IMG/VR virus record: IMGVR_UViG_3300010413_000294
Coordinates: 1-21,001 of that record
From: a virus
Length of the DNA stretch: 21,001 nucleotides
Direction: 5' to 3' (one strand)
Each line of letters starts with the position of its first letter. The first letter of the stretch is position 1. Below are positions 6,978 through 14,814 of the stretch, piece by piece. Position numbers and translations under genes: made by a program. Below the pieces are notes generated by a model, which had not been told where the DNA came from, did not search any database, and saw only the letters and a program-made list of their open reading frames with translations.

Positions 6978-8602
6978 CGGTAATCTTCCTCCGGGTCTTC
7001 TACAGGATAACGTGACATCCTGTAAAATTCGTTTGCAAATTCCTCATACTGATCCTGGTACTCACCACCTGGTTGCTCTAGCCTGTCTGACCACTTATGC
7101 AGTGTTGTCTTTGGTGGTTCCTTGAATAACTCAGGATCATACTCTGAAAAGCCAAGCATCAAAGCGTCAGCGAAGTCGGGTGATTTAATCCCCTCTCTAC
7201 GCATCTTCTCCTTGGTCCATATCGCTATCTTCTGGCTACTGTTGTATTCGTACCTTAGGTTAGATAGCTGTTCCACTAACTGAACCATCGCCGTCTTCGA
7301 TAGCTTGTCAGCTATCGGTTTCAGCGAGATGCTTCCCTCTTCAAACCTTGACCTTAAATCCCAATAATACTCTGCTCTCAGGTTGGCGAACTTGTCTGGC
7401 TGGGTTGACTTCCTACTAACATCAACCCCTGTAACGTTGTGGCCTAGTTCCCATAGTCTGTCAACTACACCGCCACCAACGCCAGCCTCGTCTATCCTGA
7501 TGTCATCGGCATCCATGTAGGCAGTAAGCTTTGAAATCTTACCCGCCGTGACCATGGTGCTCTGTCTTGGGTACTGCCAAACAGCTACAACGCTTACCCC
7601 TCTGATCAGGACAAATACCGTCTTGTTCTCTCCATACCTGGCAATGTCAACACCACATGAGTCGAACTTCTTTCTCATTAAACGTTTAGGGTAAGATACT
7701 TCCCTCTTCATCGCAGCAACTATCCAATCCTTGGGGATCAGGGTGTAGTCGCTCTCAAGGGGAAACTCTCCCTTGACTCGAACACGATATACGTCAGATT
7801 CCTCTCCGTACTCAACAGCTATTTCCCGGATAAACCTTTCACTAACAAGCGGCGATTTTTCGCCGTTGAAGGTAAGGCAGTTCCATGGCTCTCCGTCCCA
7901 TAGCTCATGAGAGTTGTAGAAGAACCCAACTGTTCTGGTCGGGTTCGATGTCATCACGCAACGGTTATTGACATCAGTTAAAGCACCTCGAACAACTGTG
8001 AATACTTCCTCAGCCACACCCGAAGCTTCCTCAATTATGAACAACAAGTGCTCGCCGTGGAAGCCCTGTAGTGCTTCGGGCTTTTCCTTCCTGGCTGTTC
8101 TAGCAACGGCAAACCATGTCTTGTCGTGATCCTTGTGGTAGAACCTGTCACTGGTCATGACGAAGTAGCTCTTAAAGAATGGATCAAGCTTGTTCCACCA
8201 CTTGGCAAGTTCTGACCAGAGAACGTCTTTTAACTGTGCCTCGGTTGGTGCGGTACAGGGACACTTTGAGTGCTCCCTGGTATACATCCACCAGAGGATT
8301 ATCCAGGCATCAAACGCAGTCTTGCCAGTACCGTGACCAGACTTAATGGTCACATGGGTGTTGCTGGCTATTGCCTCAAGAGCTTTCCTTTGTTGATCTG
8401 TTGGGTCTGCGCCCAACATTTCTATTACGAATCGGTAAGGATTGTTCACGAACGGAGCCATCTTCCAAGACCAGTACCTCAAAGGATTCTGGCGCTTCAT
8501 CTCTTCCTCTATCAGTGCCAGTTCCAAGTCGTTCAGGCTCTTGTCCGCTTGTGATTCGCTCTTGAGCGCTTCTAATTTCTCTTGCTCTTTGTTCAAGGAC
8601 AT
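6971..8602 (-). CDS. terL: Terminase large subunit
   Basis: A 543-residue packaging motor. ATPase half: Walker A SGHGTGKT (about 88-95), Walker B LLFIIEEAS (about 186-194, Glu catalytic), coupling motif SNPTR (about 219-223). Nuclease half (RNase H-like): Asp at GVDIARYG (about 319), Asp at IRIDEAGVGGG (about 371) and SPDFADA (about 476-479), giving the usual acidic triad. It cuts concatemers and pumps DNA through the portal. The start is ATG at 8600-8602 with AGGAG 9 nt upstream; an in-frame TTG one codon earlier is less likely. The first 76 residues are encoded in DNA that also encodes the end of the upstream gene in another frame. Conserved sequence begins near residue 40 (NPLRYWSWKMAPF), so this overlap cannot be explained by choosing a later start. 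Confidence 0.96.
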   Translation of the reverse strand: MSLNKEQEKLEALKSESQADKSLNDLELALIEEEMKRQNPLRYWSWKMAPFVNNPYRFVIEMLGADPTDQQRKALEAIASNTHVTIKSGHGTGKTAFDAWIILWWMYTREHSKCPCTAPTEAQLKDVLWSELAKWWNKLDPFFKSYFVMTSDRFYHKDHDKTWFAVARTARKEKPEALQGFHGEHLLFIIEEASGVAEEVFTVVRGALTDVNNRCVMTSNPTRTVGFFYNSHELWDGEPWNCLTFNGEKSPLVSERFIREIAVEYGEESDVYRVRVKGEFPLESDYTLIPKDWIVAAMKREVSYPKRLMRKKFDSCGVDIARYGENKTVFVLIRGVSVVAVWQYPRQSTMVTAGKISKLTAYMDADDIRIDEAGVGGGVVDRLWELGHNVTGVDVSRKSTQPDKFANLRAEYYWDLRSRFEEGSISLKPIADKLSKTAMVQLVEQLSNLRYEYNSSQKIAIWTKEKMRREGIKSPDFADALMLGFSEYDPELFKEPPKTTLHKWSDRLEQPGGEYQDQYEEFANEFYRMSRYPVEDPEEDYRW

Positions 8603-8957
8603 CAAACGGTACTCCTGTAACCTCAGCCATCAGAATCTCTATTCTCTCGTTGAATGTGAAGTCCGCTCGTACTTCCTGCTTCTTTGATTCTGTAAGGTTG
8701 AGTATCTGGGTTGATAGGTAGTTAGCTCGGTCAATGTGGCCTAGCTCAAGAGCCTCAAGCAGGATACCCTTCTTTATTGTCCATGAAGCAGAGTTGAGAG
8801 CTTTCTTGAGTTGGGCTGCGGAGTTACAGTTCATGATCAGGTCGTATGCTTCTCCAAGTATCTCCTTGACCCTGATGCTTTCTACAACCCTAGACTCCGT
8901 AGCACCGCCGTCCTTCCTTTTCCTCTTTGGATTCTTTCGGCTGTAGTTTCTAGCCAT
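8376..8957 (-). CDS. Putative terminase small subunit
   Basis: A 193-residue protein immediately upstream of the large terminase, starting at ATG 8957 with AAGGAA upstream. It has a basic N-terminus (RKNPKRKRKDGG) and then an all-helical region (VKEILGEAYDLIMNCNSAAQLKKALNSASWTIKKGILLEALELG), as expected for a DNA-recognition/oligomerisation small subunit. The last 75 residues, from PFDVLEQRAREIRSAQ onward, are read in a different frame from the first 76 residues of the large subunit and look low in complexity (TSGQEPERLGTGTDRGRDEAPES). The identification rests mainly on position and helical content; the sequence family is not one I can name. Its position fits a packaging-initiation (cos/pac recognition) role. 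Confidence 0.65.
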   Translation of the reverse strand: MARNYSRKNPKRKRKDGGATESRVVESIRVKEILGEAYDLIMNCNSAAQLKKALNSASWTIKKGILLEALELGHIDRANYLSTQILNLTESKKQEVRADFTFNERIEILMAEVTGVPFDVLEQRAREIRSAQERITSGQEPERLGTGTDRGRDEAPESFEVLVLEDGSVREQSLPIRNRNVGRRPNRSTKESS

Positions 8958-8966
8958 TACAGTTCC

Positions 8967-9146
8967 TTACGAAGCTGAGTTGTGAACGATAATCGCGGTG
9001 ATATAGTTGTTATCCCCTACGATGTCAACCGAAATGATTGCTTCATTAGTGCTATCCAGAGCTTCAATGTACGCCTGAATAACAGCCATCGTAGCATCGT
9101 TGTTGATACCGCGAAGTCTCTTGACTACTGCGTTATATGCTGCCAT
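8967..9146 (-). CDS. Small protein upstream of terminase (unknown)
   Basis: A 59-residue protein starting MAAYNAVVKRLRGINNDATM; ATG at 9144-9146 with AGGAGG 5 nt upstream. An in-frame GTG directly before the ATG is a less likely start. A helical N-terminal half is followed by ISVDIVGDNNYITAIIVHN, which looks like beta strands. No motif is recognised. It is followed after 9 nt by the putative small terminase gene, and a promoter-like sequence lies inside it (9000-9028). Confidence 0.7.
   Translation of the reverse strand: MAAYNAVVKRLRGINNDATMAVIQAYIEALDSTNEAIISVDIVGDNNYITAIIVHNSAS
9000..9028 (-). promoter_or_regulatory. Possible internal sigma70-like promoter ahead of the terminase genes
   Basis: TTGACA (9023-9028), 17-bp spacer, TATATC (9000-9005) on the minus strand, inside the small gene at 8967-9146 and about 45 nt upstream of the small-terminase ATG. 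The -35 is perfect and the spacing ideal, but the -10 matches only TATA of TATAAT. It may be chance within coding sequence. Confidence 0.3.
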
Positions 9147-9155
9147 CACGTCCTC

Positions 9156-9410
9156 CTATAGTATTTTAATTGTTACTCTTTTGAAGTCCTCAATGGTGTC
9201 GTAGAAAGCGTGTCTCAGAGCCTGGAGTATTTCGGCCTTGCTGTACTTGGGCTCCAGGTATTTCTTCGACCTCTTTTCTATTAGACGTTTCTCAGTATGT
9301 GCGAGAAGAGTTTCTATGACCTCAGCCTCATCTTCTTCGTACACAACATCCTGCATGAACTCACCAACGTGAGTCTTGGCATGACGTATGATTGCGAACC
9401 TGAGAGCCAT
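9156..9410 (-). CDS. Small helical protein (unknown)
   Basis: An 84-residue protein starting MALRFAIIRHAKTHVGEFMQ; its ATG overlaps the upstream stop as TAATG, with GGAGG 7 nt ahead. The middle is charged and helical (EDEAEVIETLLAHTEKRLIEKRSKKYL), followed by a second helix. It shows no Cys and no recognised motif. It belongs to a run of four small unknown genes between fibre and terminase, a place where tail-assembly or head-completion factors can occur, but nothing in the sequence shows this. Confidence 0.7.
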   Translation of the reverse strand: MALRFAIIRHAKTHVGEFMQDVVYEEDEAEVIETLLAHTEKRLIEKRSKKYLEPKYSKAEILQALRHAFYDTIEDFKRVTIKIL

Positions 9411-9721
9411 TACTTTACCTCCATGAATAAGTCGCAGAGTTCTAGGTCGTGAAGGGAAAGCTCTTTCTTTCCGTCAAGGTCTTCCAACATCTTCTTGATG
9501 ATGCCCTTACCGTGATCACCTAGCTCAATGCTCTTTGGTTTTGCCTTGTCACTCCATGTTATGGCATTTTTCCCTACCTTGATGTCATCCTTTTTGATCT
9601 CCTTCTCGTCAAAGCCAAGCTGATCCGAAAGCTCCTTAACCACCTTGAGATCAACTAGGCTACCCTTAAAGTTTTGTAACATACCTAATAGCCTGATTCT
9701 TTGGGGAATACTGAACTTCAT
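9410..9721 (-). CDS. Small soluble protein (unknown)
   Basis: A 103-residue Lys/Asp/Leu-rich protein beginning MKFSIPQRIRLLGMLQNFKG. It reads as helix, then a short beta hairpin (KVGKNAITWSD), then two helices. AAGGAGG lies 5 nt before the ATG and its stop overlaps the next start by 1 nt. The shape recalls phage proteins of about 100 residues beginning with an 'R..LL.ML' helix and predicted to be all-alpha, but I cannot attach a family name or function. Confidence 0.75.
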   Translation of the reverse strand: MKFSIPQRIRLLGMLQNFKGSLVDLKVVKELSDQLGFDEKEIKKDDIKVGKNAITWSDKAKPKSIELGDHGKGIIKKMLEDLDGKKELSLHDLELCDLFMEVK

Positions 9722-9730
9722 AAGACCTCC

Positions 9731-10024
9731 TTATTCAGTTGTGTAGTTTGCAAGTACCTGATTGTACTTAGCTTTTATCTGTGCAGATATTGTAATCATA
9801 TCTGCCTCAAAACTGTCTGCGTCCCAGTCGTTTGGACCTGGTGAACCAACGTTGAATTTTCTATTGATCTTCTCAAGCACAGCCCCATCCTCGTCAATGG
9901 CTTCCCCCATAACGACAGCGTATGTCTGCCACTGCTCGACATCGTCAATCATTTGTAGCTTCCTTGACACCTGGAGGGTTACTATCCTGATGTCAACACA
10001 CGGTTTGGTTAGGTACTTAGACAT
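9731..10024 (-). CDS. Small protein downstream of the fibre gene (unknown)
   Basis: A 97-residue protein beginning MSKYLTKPCVDIRIVTLQVS; ATG 10022-10024 with TGGAGG 6 nt upstream, the site spanning the end of the fibre gene (stop 10026-10028). Predicted beta-rich start and a helical end (EADMITISAQIKAKYNQVLANYTTE). No motif recognised. The tight spacing suggests co-translation with the fibre; a fibre-linked chaperone or attachment role is a guess. Confidence 0.7.
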   Translation of the reverse strand: MSKYLTKPCVDIRIVTLQVSRKLQMIDDVEQWQTYAVVMGEAIDEDGAVLEKINRKFNVGSPGPNDWDADSFEADMITISAQIKAKYNQVLANYTTE

Positions 10025-10025
10025 G

Positions 10026-13000
10026 TTATACCTCCAATAATTTTAGTTTAGCCTGTAGGTCCTCAATCATTTTCTCTTGATACTCTAGCCTCTCATAGAG
10101 TTGCCAAATGGCTCCATTGTGTAGGCGCTGTAGCTGTGCGCCGTTGATAAGTCCACCCTCGCTTGTCGGAGCACCAAGTATTCCAGCTTCTACCAGGGAA
10201 TCTTCATTGTACTTAATATGCTCATCAAACTTTGATCTGATAAAGTTCTTAGACGTTGACAGTGTCAATGCCCTGACAAGTTGTGCATCATCATACTCGT
10301 CAAACGCTGACCCGGTTCCATCGTAGAAGTAATCGCCCTCTGCATCAACTATAAACTTTGTACTAGAACCAGACCTAACGATAAAGATGTTGGCATTCGC
10401 TCCAGGTGTGGTAACGCCAGTTCCACTTTTAATCCACGCTCCCATCATTGTTGGTGCTGTCCCAGCCGTTGTCTTCGTTGTGTTCTCAACGGTATACATA
10501 GCAGTTATTGAGAGGGCTAAGTTGTCTTCGGTGTACGCCCTTAGACCAAGTCCACCAAGGGTTGCGCTTGCCTTAAGGAACTCAGCATAGGTTGAGGTAA
10601 CAACATAGTCAGTAATTCCATGAGCAACATCAGAACTCTGGAATTGCATAATCAGGGTGTCATTAGCTCCCTGATTTATGGTAAGGCTATCAAGAATCCT
10701 GGAGGGTGCGTTATGGTTTGAGTAAATAGCCCACTCAGATGTTACCGTTGCCCCATTATCTACCCTTGCTGTTATGTAAATTGAAGACATACTGGTTATG
10801 GTCCCAGCCGCATAACTGTATGGATAGATAAGTAAACCGTATGCGTTGTCAATCGTACCAGTACCTCCGGTGTAGAGACCGTAGGTAATAGCTTCAGCCG
10901 CTAAAGTTGCTAGGTCTCCAGCACCCTGTAGCATTGATTCAACATACAACCCCCTAGCATATCCATCATTGTCAATGCCAGAACCCTGAGTCTGTGTGGA
11001 AATAAATCCACCTCCTACATTGTAGTACGTTCCACTGGACGTGTGGGCCGAAGTTACGTTGCATTGCACCCCATAGTTTGTGGCGTTAATGTGATCTGTC
11101 TCGTATACCTTTATTCCTGCAGTGGCAGATACTGTTGCCCCTCCTACTGTAAGGTGACCAGCAAGCCACATATCACCGTCTTCGTCAAGGTGTAGCCTTG
11201 TTGTGATTGAGCCGCTAACATTGGCCCTGATTGAGAAGATATTTCCATCAGCCGTTACGTTGGCAAGGTTACCAGCACCATCATGTTCGTACACATCAAA
11301 GTTTATTAGCCCATATCCAGCGCTAGTCTTTGTGGTATCTGCCGTACCACCTATGGAGACAACGTTCCAGTTTATCCTATGTGAGGCATCGTCCTCACCA
11401 AGGGCGTAGATGTCGAGACCACCGTATGCCGCAGCTACCTTCCTCATGAAGCAGTAGGCAGAGGTAAGGCTAAGACCACTATACATTCCAGTGCTCACAT
11501 CGGAAGAGTAAAGTACTATAGCTCCATCATCAGCCGCTCCCTGGTCTATCCCCAATCCTGCGGTTGTAAATGAGGATGTTGTTGTGCCTATCAATACTGG
11601 TCCAGCCATGTAGTTGTAGGCCCCAGGAGTACCGGAGTTTGTGGTTATGTATCCACTCTGCCATAGGTCCCCATCTTCGTCAAAGAGAAACACCGTTGTG
11701 TTTACGCCACCCTTGCGACATTGAATACTAAGTATATTACCATCGGCAACAACGTTGTCCACCCCAGTGCCTGTTAGCTGGGCTATATACATATTTAATA
11801 TCCCATACCCAGCCCAGGTTTTAGTGGTATTGGCATTCTCGGCAAGGTACGCATTAAACGTCATAGCCAACGGTATACCATCGGCATCCTTATATGCGCT
11901 TAGCCTTAGTCCGCCAGATGCACCTTCGTGCGGTTTGAATGACGCATAGGTGTCAGTTTCTGCAAGGGTGGTAGCGCCATGGGCAACGTTGGTGTTCTTA
12001 AAGGCTAAAATTTCATCATCGTTTGCTCCCTGGTGTATGGTGAGACCAAGTGACATGTTGGCGTTTGAAGTTTCGTTTATGTAAATAGTATTGGAGAAGA
12101 TAGCACCACCACTCTGCCAAGTATCACCATCCTCATCGACAAGCCAAACCGTTGACAGTGCTCCACTCTTATACGCTCTGAAAGCTACTATGTTACCATC
12201 TGCAGCAATATCAGCCAGAGCACCGAAACCATCTTGTTGATAGACGTTTATCGAAACAAGGCCAAGACCCGCAGTTGACTTAGTGGTATCTGCGGTTCCA
12301 CCGTATGAGTCGAGAGTAAATACACCCTGTATGGCTGCAGCCTCAGCAATGGCTTCCATCCTTATCCCACCATTGCCAACCACTGCTTTCTGTAGGGTAA
12401 AGAAAGTATCAGTCTCGGTTATACCTGTTAAGCCATGAGAAACGTTTGTTGAATCCTTGAGTGCAAAAACCTCTGCGGTTGTCGCGGGTGCGTTGATAGT
12501 GATTCCATACTGCATCGCGGCGTTAGCGCTGTCATGGACGAAGTAAATGTCATTGGTCCAGTAGTGCTTATTTGTCCCACCATCTGCAAGCGCTGAATAT
12601 GTGGTGTGAAGAAGTAATTTATGTAATGGGTTTGGCACTACCTGAAAACAGAATGTGGAATTGGTAACATCATAGATAAAGAACCCATCATCAGTACCAC
12701 AACCCATACCGTAGTTCTGGGCATCGTTCTTGAAAACTGCGGTTGCTGCCTCATTTGTCCCAGCCGTCAGTTCAATCTTGCACGAACCTGTACTTGTTAT
12801 TAAGATATTATTTATAAGACTCATAATTCCAGCGCCATCGAATCCCATAAGCTGGACCCAGGCCCCAGATGAATAACTCTTAAATGAAAACGTGTCATCT
12901 ATGTTGGCGTTAAAACTCCACTTATCCGGGTTGTCATCTCCCTGATCTGCGTACATAAAAAAGTTTGCCGGGTTCGACTCTCCACCCTTGAGGTACATGT

Positions 13001-14156
13001 CTCCACCACTAACCGTTAGGTCAAGGTTAATCCCAACGTTGCCGTAAAAGGTAACCGTTGAGGAGGAGACATTCATTGCAAATGAGCCGCTAGCATAGAC
13101 ATAGAAACTACTCGTTCCAGAGCCTATGGAAGGAACTGAACCAGCAACCATGAACATCTCAGTATTATTGTTGGTTTCTCTGGCTATGAACCCAGGAACA
13201 CCCCCAGCATCGAAAACCTTAACCCCTATGTTTACTGACTGGGTTGTAGTCTCTGCGGTCCCAAGTATCATGTTCCCAGGAATGATTACGTTCCCGGAGG
13301 TGTCTAGGTCAAACTTGTCAACCCATGCTCCACTGGCATAGGATTGAAACGTAAGATGATTGTCTATGTGCGAAGAACAAATCCTCCAATAATCAGGGTT
13401 CTCTGATGCGTTGTCTGCATAGAGGTACAAGCTGGCAGTAGCGTCCTCTGCGGCCTTAATCATTATAAAGTTCGCATCTACTTCGAGTGCTCCGGTCATC
13501 ACCCTACTGCCATCAACCAACAGGTACTGGGTATGATCATCCTCCGATAAGCCAGAAATTGCTCCATGCCAGATATGTTGAGACAGGGCTGATGGTTTGA
13601 TCTCAAAATGAACTGTCCCAGACGCAGCCACTTTAGTTATGATCCCTACTCTCTGTATGCGTGTAGTAGCATCTACTGTTGGCTCTGTTGCCGTCCATGC
13701 CCCTGCGGAAGTTGCAGACAGATAAACCTCATCACCTTCGTTAAGCCCTAGTGTGTTCTGTGTTACTTCGCGGGTATGAGCGGCTAGACCAAAACCGTTA
13801 TTTGCAATAGATTCAATGATAACCATGTCGGCCCGGTCATGCCCTGTATCAGCCTGAGCCTTTTGAACCGTAGGCCAATTACCAGTTGATCCGCTAATAT
13901 ACACAAGGGTCCCAGCGGCAAGGGTGTCTCCTGTCTTGTTCTGCACAACCATCACCTGGTCATGCGCTATGTTGATCTCAACCCCAGAGTCATCTACACA
14001 AAATGGAAGAGAGCGCCCGGCTCGGTCCTTGCAATAGATGTCTATCTCAGTAGCACCAGGAGTGGGTGCGGCGGACTGGTCTTTAAGCGTCACCTGATCA
14101 AACTGGTGCTCTGCTATGACGTTAAAGTCAGCGTCTGATAGTAACATCCATGCCAT
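10026..14156 (-). CDS. Large modular tail fibre/virion appendage protein
   Basis: A 1376-residue protein. The N-terminal 210 residues hold a phage fibre-type region including 'HDQVMVVQNKTGDTLAAGTLVYISGSTGNWPTVQKA' and 'GDEVYLSATSAGAW'. Next comes 'GLSEDDHTQYLLVDGSRVMTGALEVDA', a linker typical of phage tail fibres. The middle is Gly/Ser/Thr-rich beta sequence with internal repeats: two related 'YAD...NPD.W...SYxSGAWV' blocks (about residues 240-460) and four longer modules (about 549-1275) each ending in a DEDGD- or DAEGD-type motif. The C-terminus has 'FDEYDDAQLVRAL...LQRLHNGAIWQLYERLEYQEKMIEDLQAKLKLLEV', ending in a coiled coil suited to trimerisation. Start ATG 14156 has a modest AGGA site. 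It probably contacts the host surface. Confidence 0.85.
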   Translation of the reverse strand: MAWMLLSDADFNVIAEHQFDQVTLKDQSAAPTPGATEIDIYCKDRAGRSLPFCVDDSGVEINIAHDQVMVVQNKTGDTLAAGTLVYISGSTGNWPTVQKAQADTGHDRADMVIIESIANNGFGLAAHTREVTQNTLGLNEGDEVYLSATSAGAWTATEPTVDATTRIQRVGIITKVAASGTVHFEIKPSALSQHIWHGAISGLSEDDHTQYLLVDGSRVMTGALEVDANFIMIKAAEDATASLYLYADNASENPDYWRICSSHIDNHLTFQSYASGAWVDKFDLDTSGNVIIPGNMILGTAETTTQSVNIGVKVFDAGGVPGFIARETNNNTEMFMVAGSVPSIGSGTSSFYVYASGSFAMNVSSSTVTFYGNVGINLDLTVSGGDMYLKGGESNPANFFMYADQGDDNPDKWSFNANIDDTFSFKSYSSGAWVQLMGFDGAGIMSLINNILITSTGSCKIELTAGTNEAATAVFKNDAQNYGMGCGTDDGFFIYDVTNSTFCFQVVPNPLHKLLLHTTYSALADGGTNKHYWTNDIYFVHDSANAAMQYGITINAPATTAEVFALKDSTNVSHGLTGITETDTFFTLQKAVVGNGGIRMEAIAEAAAIQGVFTLDSYGGTADTTKSTAGLGLVSINVYQQDGFGALADIAADGNIVAFRAYKSGALSTVWLVDEDGDTWQSGGAIFSNTIYINETSNANMSLGLTIHQGANDDEILAFKNTNVAHGATTLAETDTYASFKPHEGASGGLRLSAYKDADGIPLAMTFNAYLAENANTTKTWAGYGILNMYIAQLTGTGVDNVVADGNILSIQCRKGGVNTTVFLFDEDGDLWQSGYITTNSGTPGAYNYMAGPVLIGTTTSSFTTAGLGIDQGAADDGAIVLYSSDVSTGMYSGLSLTSAYCFMRKVAAAYGGLDIYALGEDDASHRINWNVVSIGGTADTTKTSAGYGLINFDVYEHDGAGNLANVTADGNIFSIRANVSGSITTRLHLDEDGDMWLAGHLTVGGATVSATAGIKVYETDHINATNYGVQCNVTSAHTSSGTYYNVGGGFISTQTQGSGIDNDGYARGLYVESMLQGAGDLATLAAEAITYGLYTGGTGTIDNAYGLLIYPYSYAAGTITSMSSIYITARVDNGATVTSEWAIYSNHNAPSRILDSLTINQGANDTLIMQFQSSDVAHGITDYVVTSTYAEFLKASATLGGLGLRAYTEDNLALSITAMYTVENTTKTTAGTAPTMMGAWIKSGTGVTTPGANANIFIVRSGSSTKFIVDAEGDYFYDGTGSAFDEYDDAQLVRALTLSTSKNFIRSKFDEHIKYNEDSLVEAGILGAPTSEGGLINGAQLQRLHNGAIWQLYERLEYQEKMIEDLQAKLKLLEV
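10321..12510 (-). repeat. Four diverged protein-coding modules within the fibre gene
   Basis: Four units of about 370-405 nt: about 12111-12510, 11650-12055, 11160-11562 and 10321-10688. Each begins with an N/D-Q-G-A-x-D-type phrase or its diverged form, passes through 'VAHG/VSHG', an 'ETDT' or 'TSTYAEF' phrase, a 'GGxxxxA' strand, 'ADTTKTSAG' or 'NTTKTxAG', 'ADGNIxSI' and ends in DEDGD-W (DAEGD-Y in the last). Between units three and four lie about 120 unrelated residues. The similarity is at protein level; DNA copies have diverged, indicating old duplications. Confidence 0.7.
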
Positions 14157-14165
14157 GGCTTTATC

Positions 14166-14600
14166 CTAGAAAGTGGTGGCGAATGAGGCATAAGATTCGG
14201 TTGCCCTGTTCGTCCACGCTGTTGAGTATCCGCTTGTACCCTTAGTAAACGTTATTGCTCCAGTGGTGGTATCAATCTTCTTAATGAAGTACAGACCGTC
14301 CTTGTCCTCATACCCAAGATAGATGGTTGTAGTAGACGTGTCATAATTAGATAGCTTGTACTGGTCGAGCTTATCAAGGACGTACTGCTCAAGGTCATCA
14401 ACCGCGACATACAGGTCTCCAGCCTCAATGACTGGTTGAACCATCTTCTCCCACTGTAGGGTAGACGTGTTCCAAACGTACATCTGGGAAGCGAGCCCTG
14501 ATACTGTGGCGTCACCCTTGATCTCTCCGGTGTCGGGATCAAGTAAACCTATTAGCTGGTACTTATCAGTGTGTGCCTGTATGTTTGTTGACTTACCCAT
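14166..14600 (-). CDS. Tail-associated structural protein (probable)
   Basis: A 144-residue protein, first in the virion module after the central terminator. Start ATG 14598-14600 with AGGAGA 5 nt upstream. It has 'DDLEQYVLDKLDQYKLSNYD', then 'TSTTTIYLGYEDKDGLYFIKKIDTTTGAITFTKGTSGYSTAWTNRA', ending in an aromatic tail. The 'Y.GY.DKDG.xYI...TTG...FxKGxSxYxxxWTNR' pattern is one I recognise from phage tail or baseplate-associated proteins encoded beside fibre genes. It stops 10 nt before the fibre ATG, so the two are probably co-translated partners. Exact location in the virion is unknown. Confidence 0.75.
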   Translation of the reverse strand: MGKSTNIQAHTDKYQLIGLLDPDTGEIKGDATVSGLASQMYVWNTSTLQWEKMVQPVIEAGDLYVAVDDLEQYVLDKLDQYKLSNYDTSTTTIYLGYEDKDGLYFIKKIDTTTGAITFTKGTSGYSTAWTNRATESYASFATTF

Positions 14601-14610
14601 CTTGTCTCCT

Positions 14611-14665
14611 AAAAACTAAAGGGGTATAGGAGTGTAGTATTTATACTACATCCTAATACCCCTTT
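14611..14665 (-). terminator. Strong intrinsic terminator upstream of the virion operon
   Basis: A 23/23-nt imperfect inverted repeat (14618-14665), AAAGGGGTAT-AGGA-TGTAGTAT arms with two single-nt bulges and a tiny loop, followed on the minus strand by TTTAGTTTTT (ending at 14611). The stem directly precedes the AGGAGA ribosome site of the 14600 gene. On the plus strand the trailing sequence is A-rich, so only the minus strand gives a terminator. It would end transcripts coming from the small-protein array and the structured RNA, unless read-through or antitermination applies. Confidence 0.75.
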
Positions 14666-14676
14666 AATAAAAGTCA

Positions 14677-14807
14677 GCCACACCGTTCCGCGAGAGACCT
14701 TCCCCTATTCTAGTCTCCCTGACGCAGGCCCCTGATCAGCAAGCCCTCGCTGTCGCAAAGGCTAAGCCCACTCCTTCGACACGAAGTCGTAAGGGGATTG
14801 GTGTGGC
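14677..14807 (-). ncRNA. Candidate structured noncoding RNA, class not recognised
   Basis: A non-coding 131-nt element closed by a perfect 8-bp stem, GCCACACC/GGTGTGGC. Within it, read on the minus strand: a hairpin CCTT-A-CGAC/GTCG-AAGG (14773-14794); a 9-bp hairpin with a GACA loop (14742-14763); a hairpin CTGA..CAG-GGGC-CTG..TCAG (14719-14739); and a 7-bp stem GGGAGAC/GTCTCTC around a 14-nt loop (14692-14719; its last pair shares base 14719 with the previous hairpin). At least three pairs are G-U on the minus strand and would be A-C mismatches on the plus strand, which favours a minus-strand RNA. AGGGGA in the last loop can pair with TCCCCT just inside the closing stem, a possible pseudoknot. 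The terminator follows 12 nt later. No tRNA, tmRNA, hammerhead or riboswitch consensus was seen. Confidence 0.65.
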
Positions 14808-14814
14808 GGGGAAG

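Noticed and set aside
14677-14807. Reading the structured element as a hammerhead, HDV-like ribozyme or tmRNA
   Set aside because: The CUGAUGA/GAAA core, the HDV nested double pseudoknot layout and tmRNA acceptor/tag features are not found.
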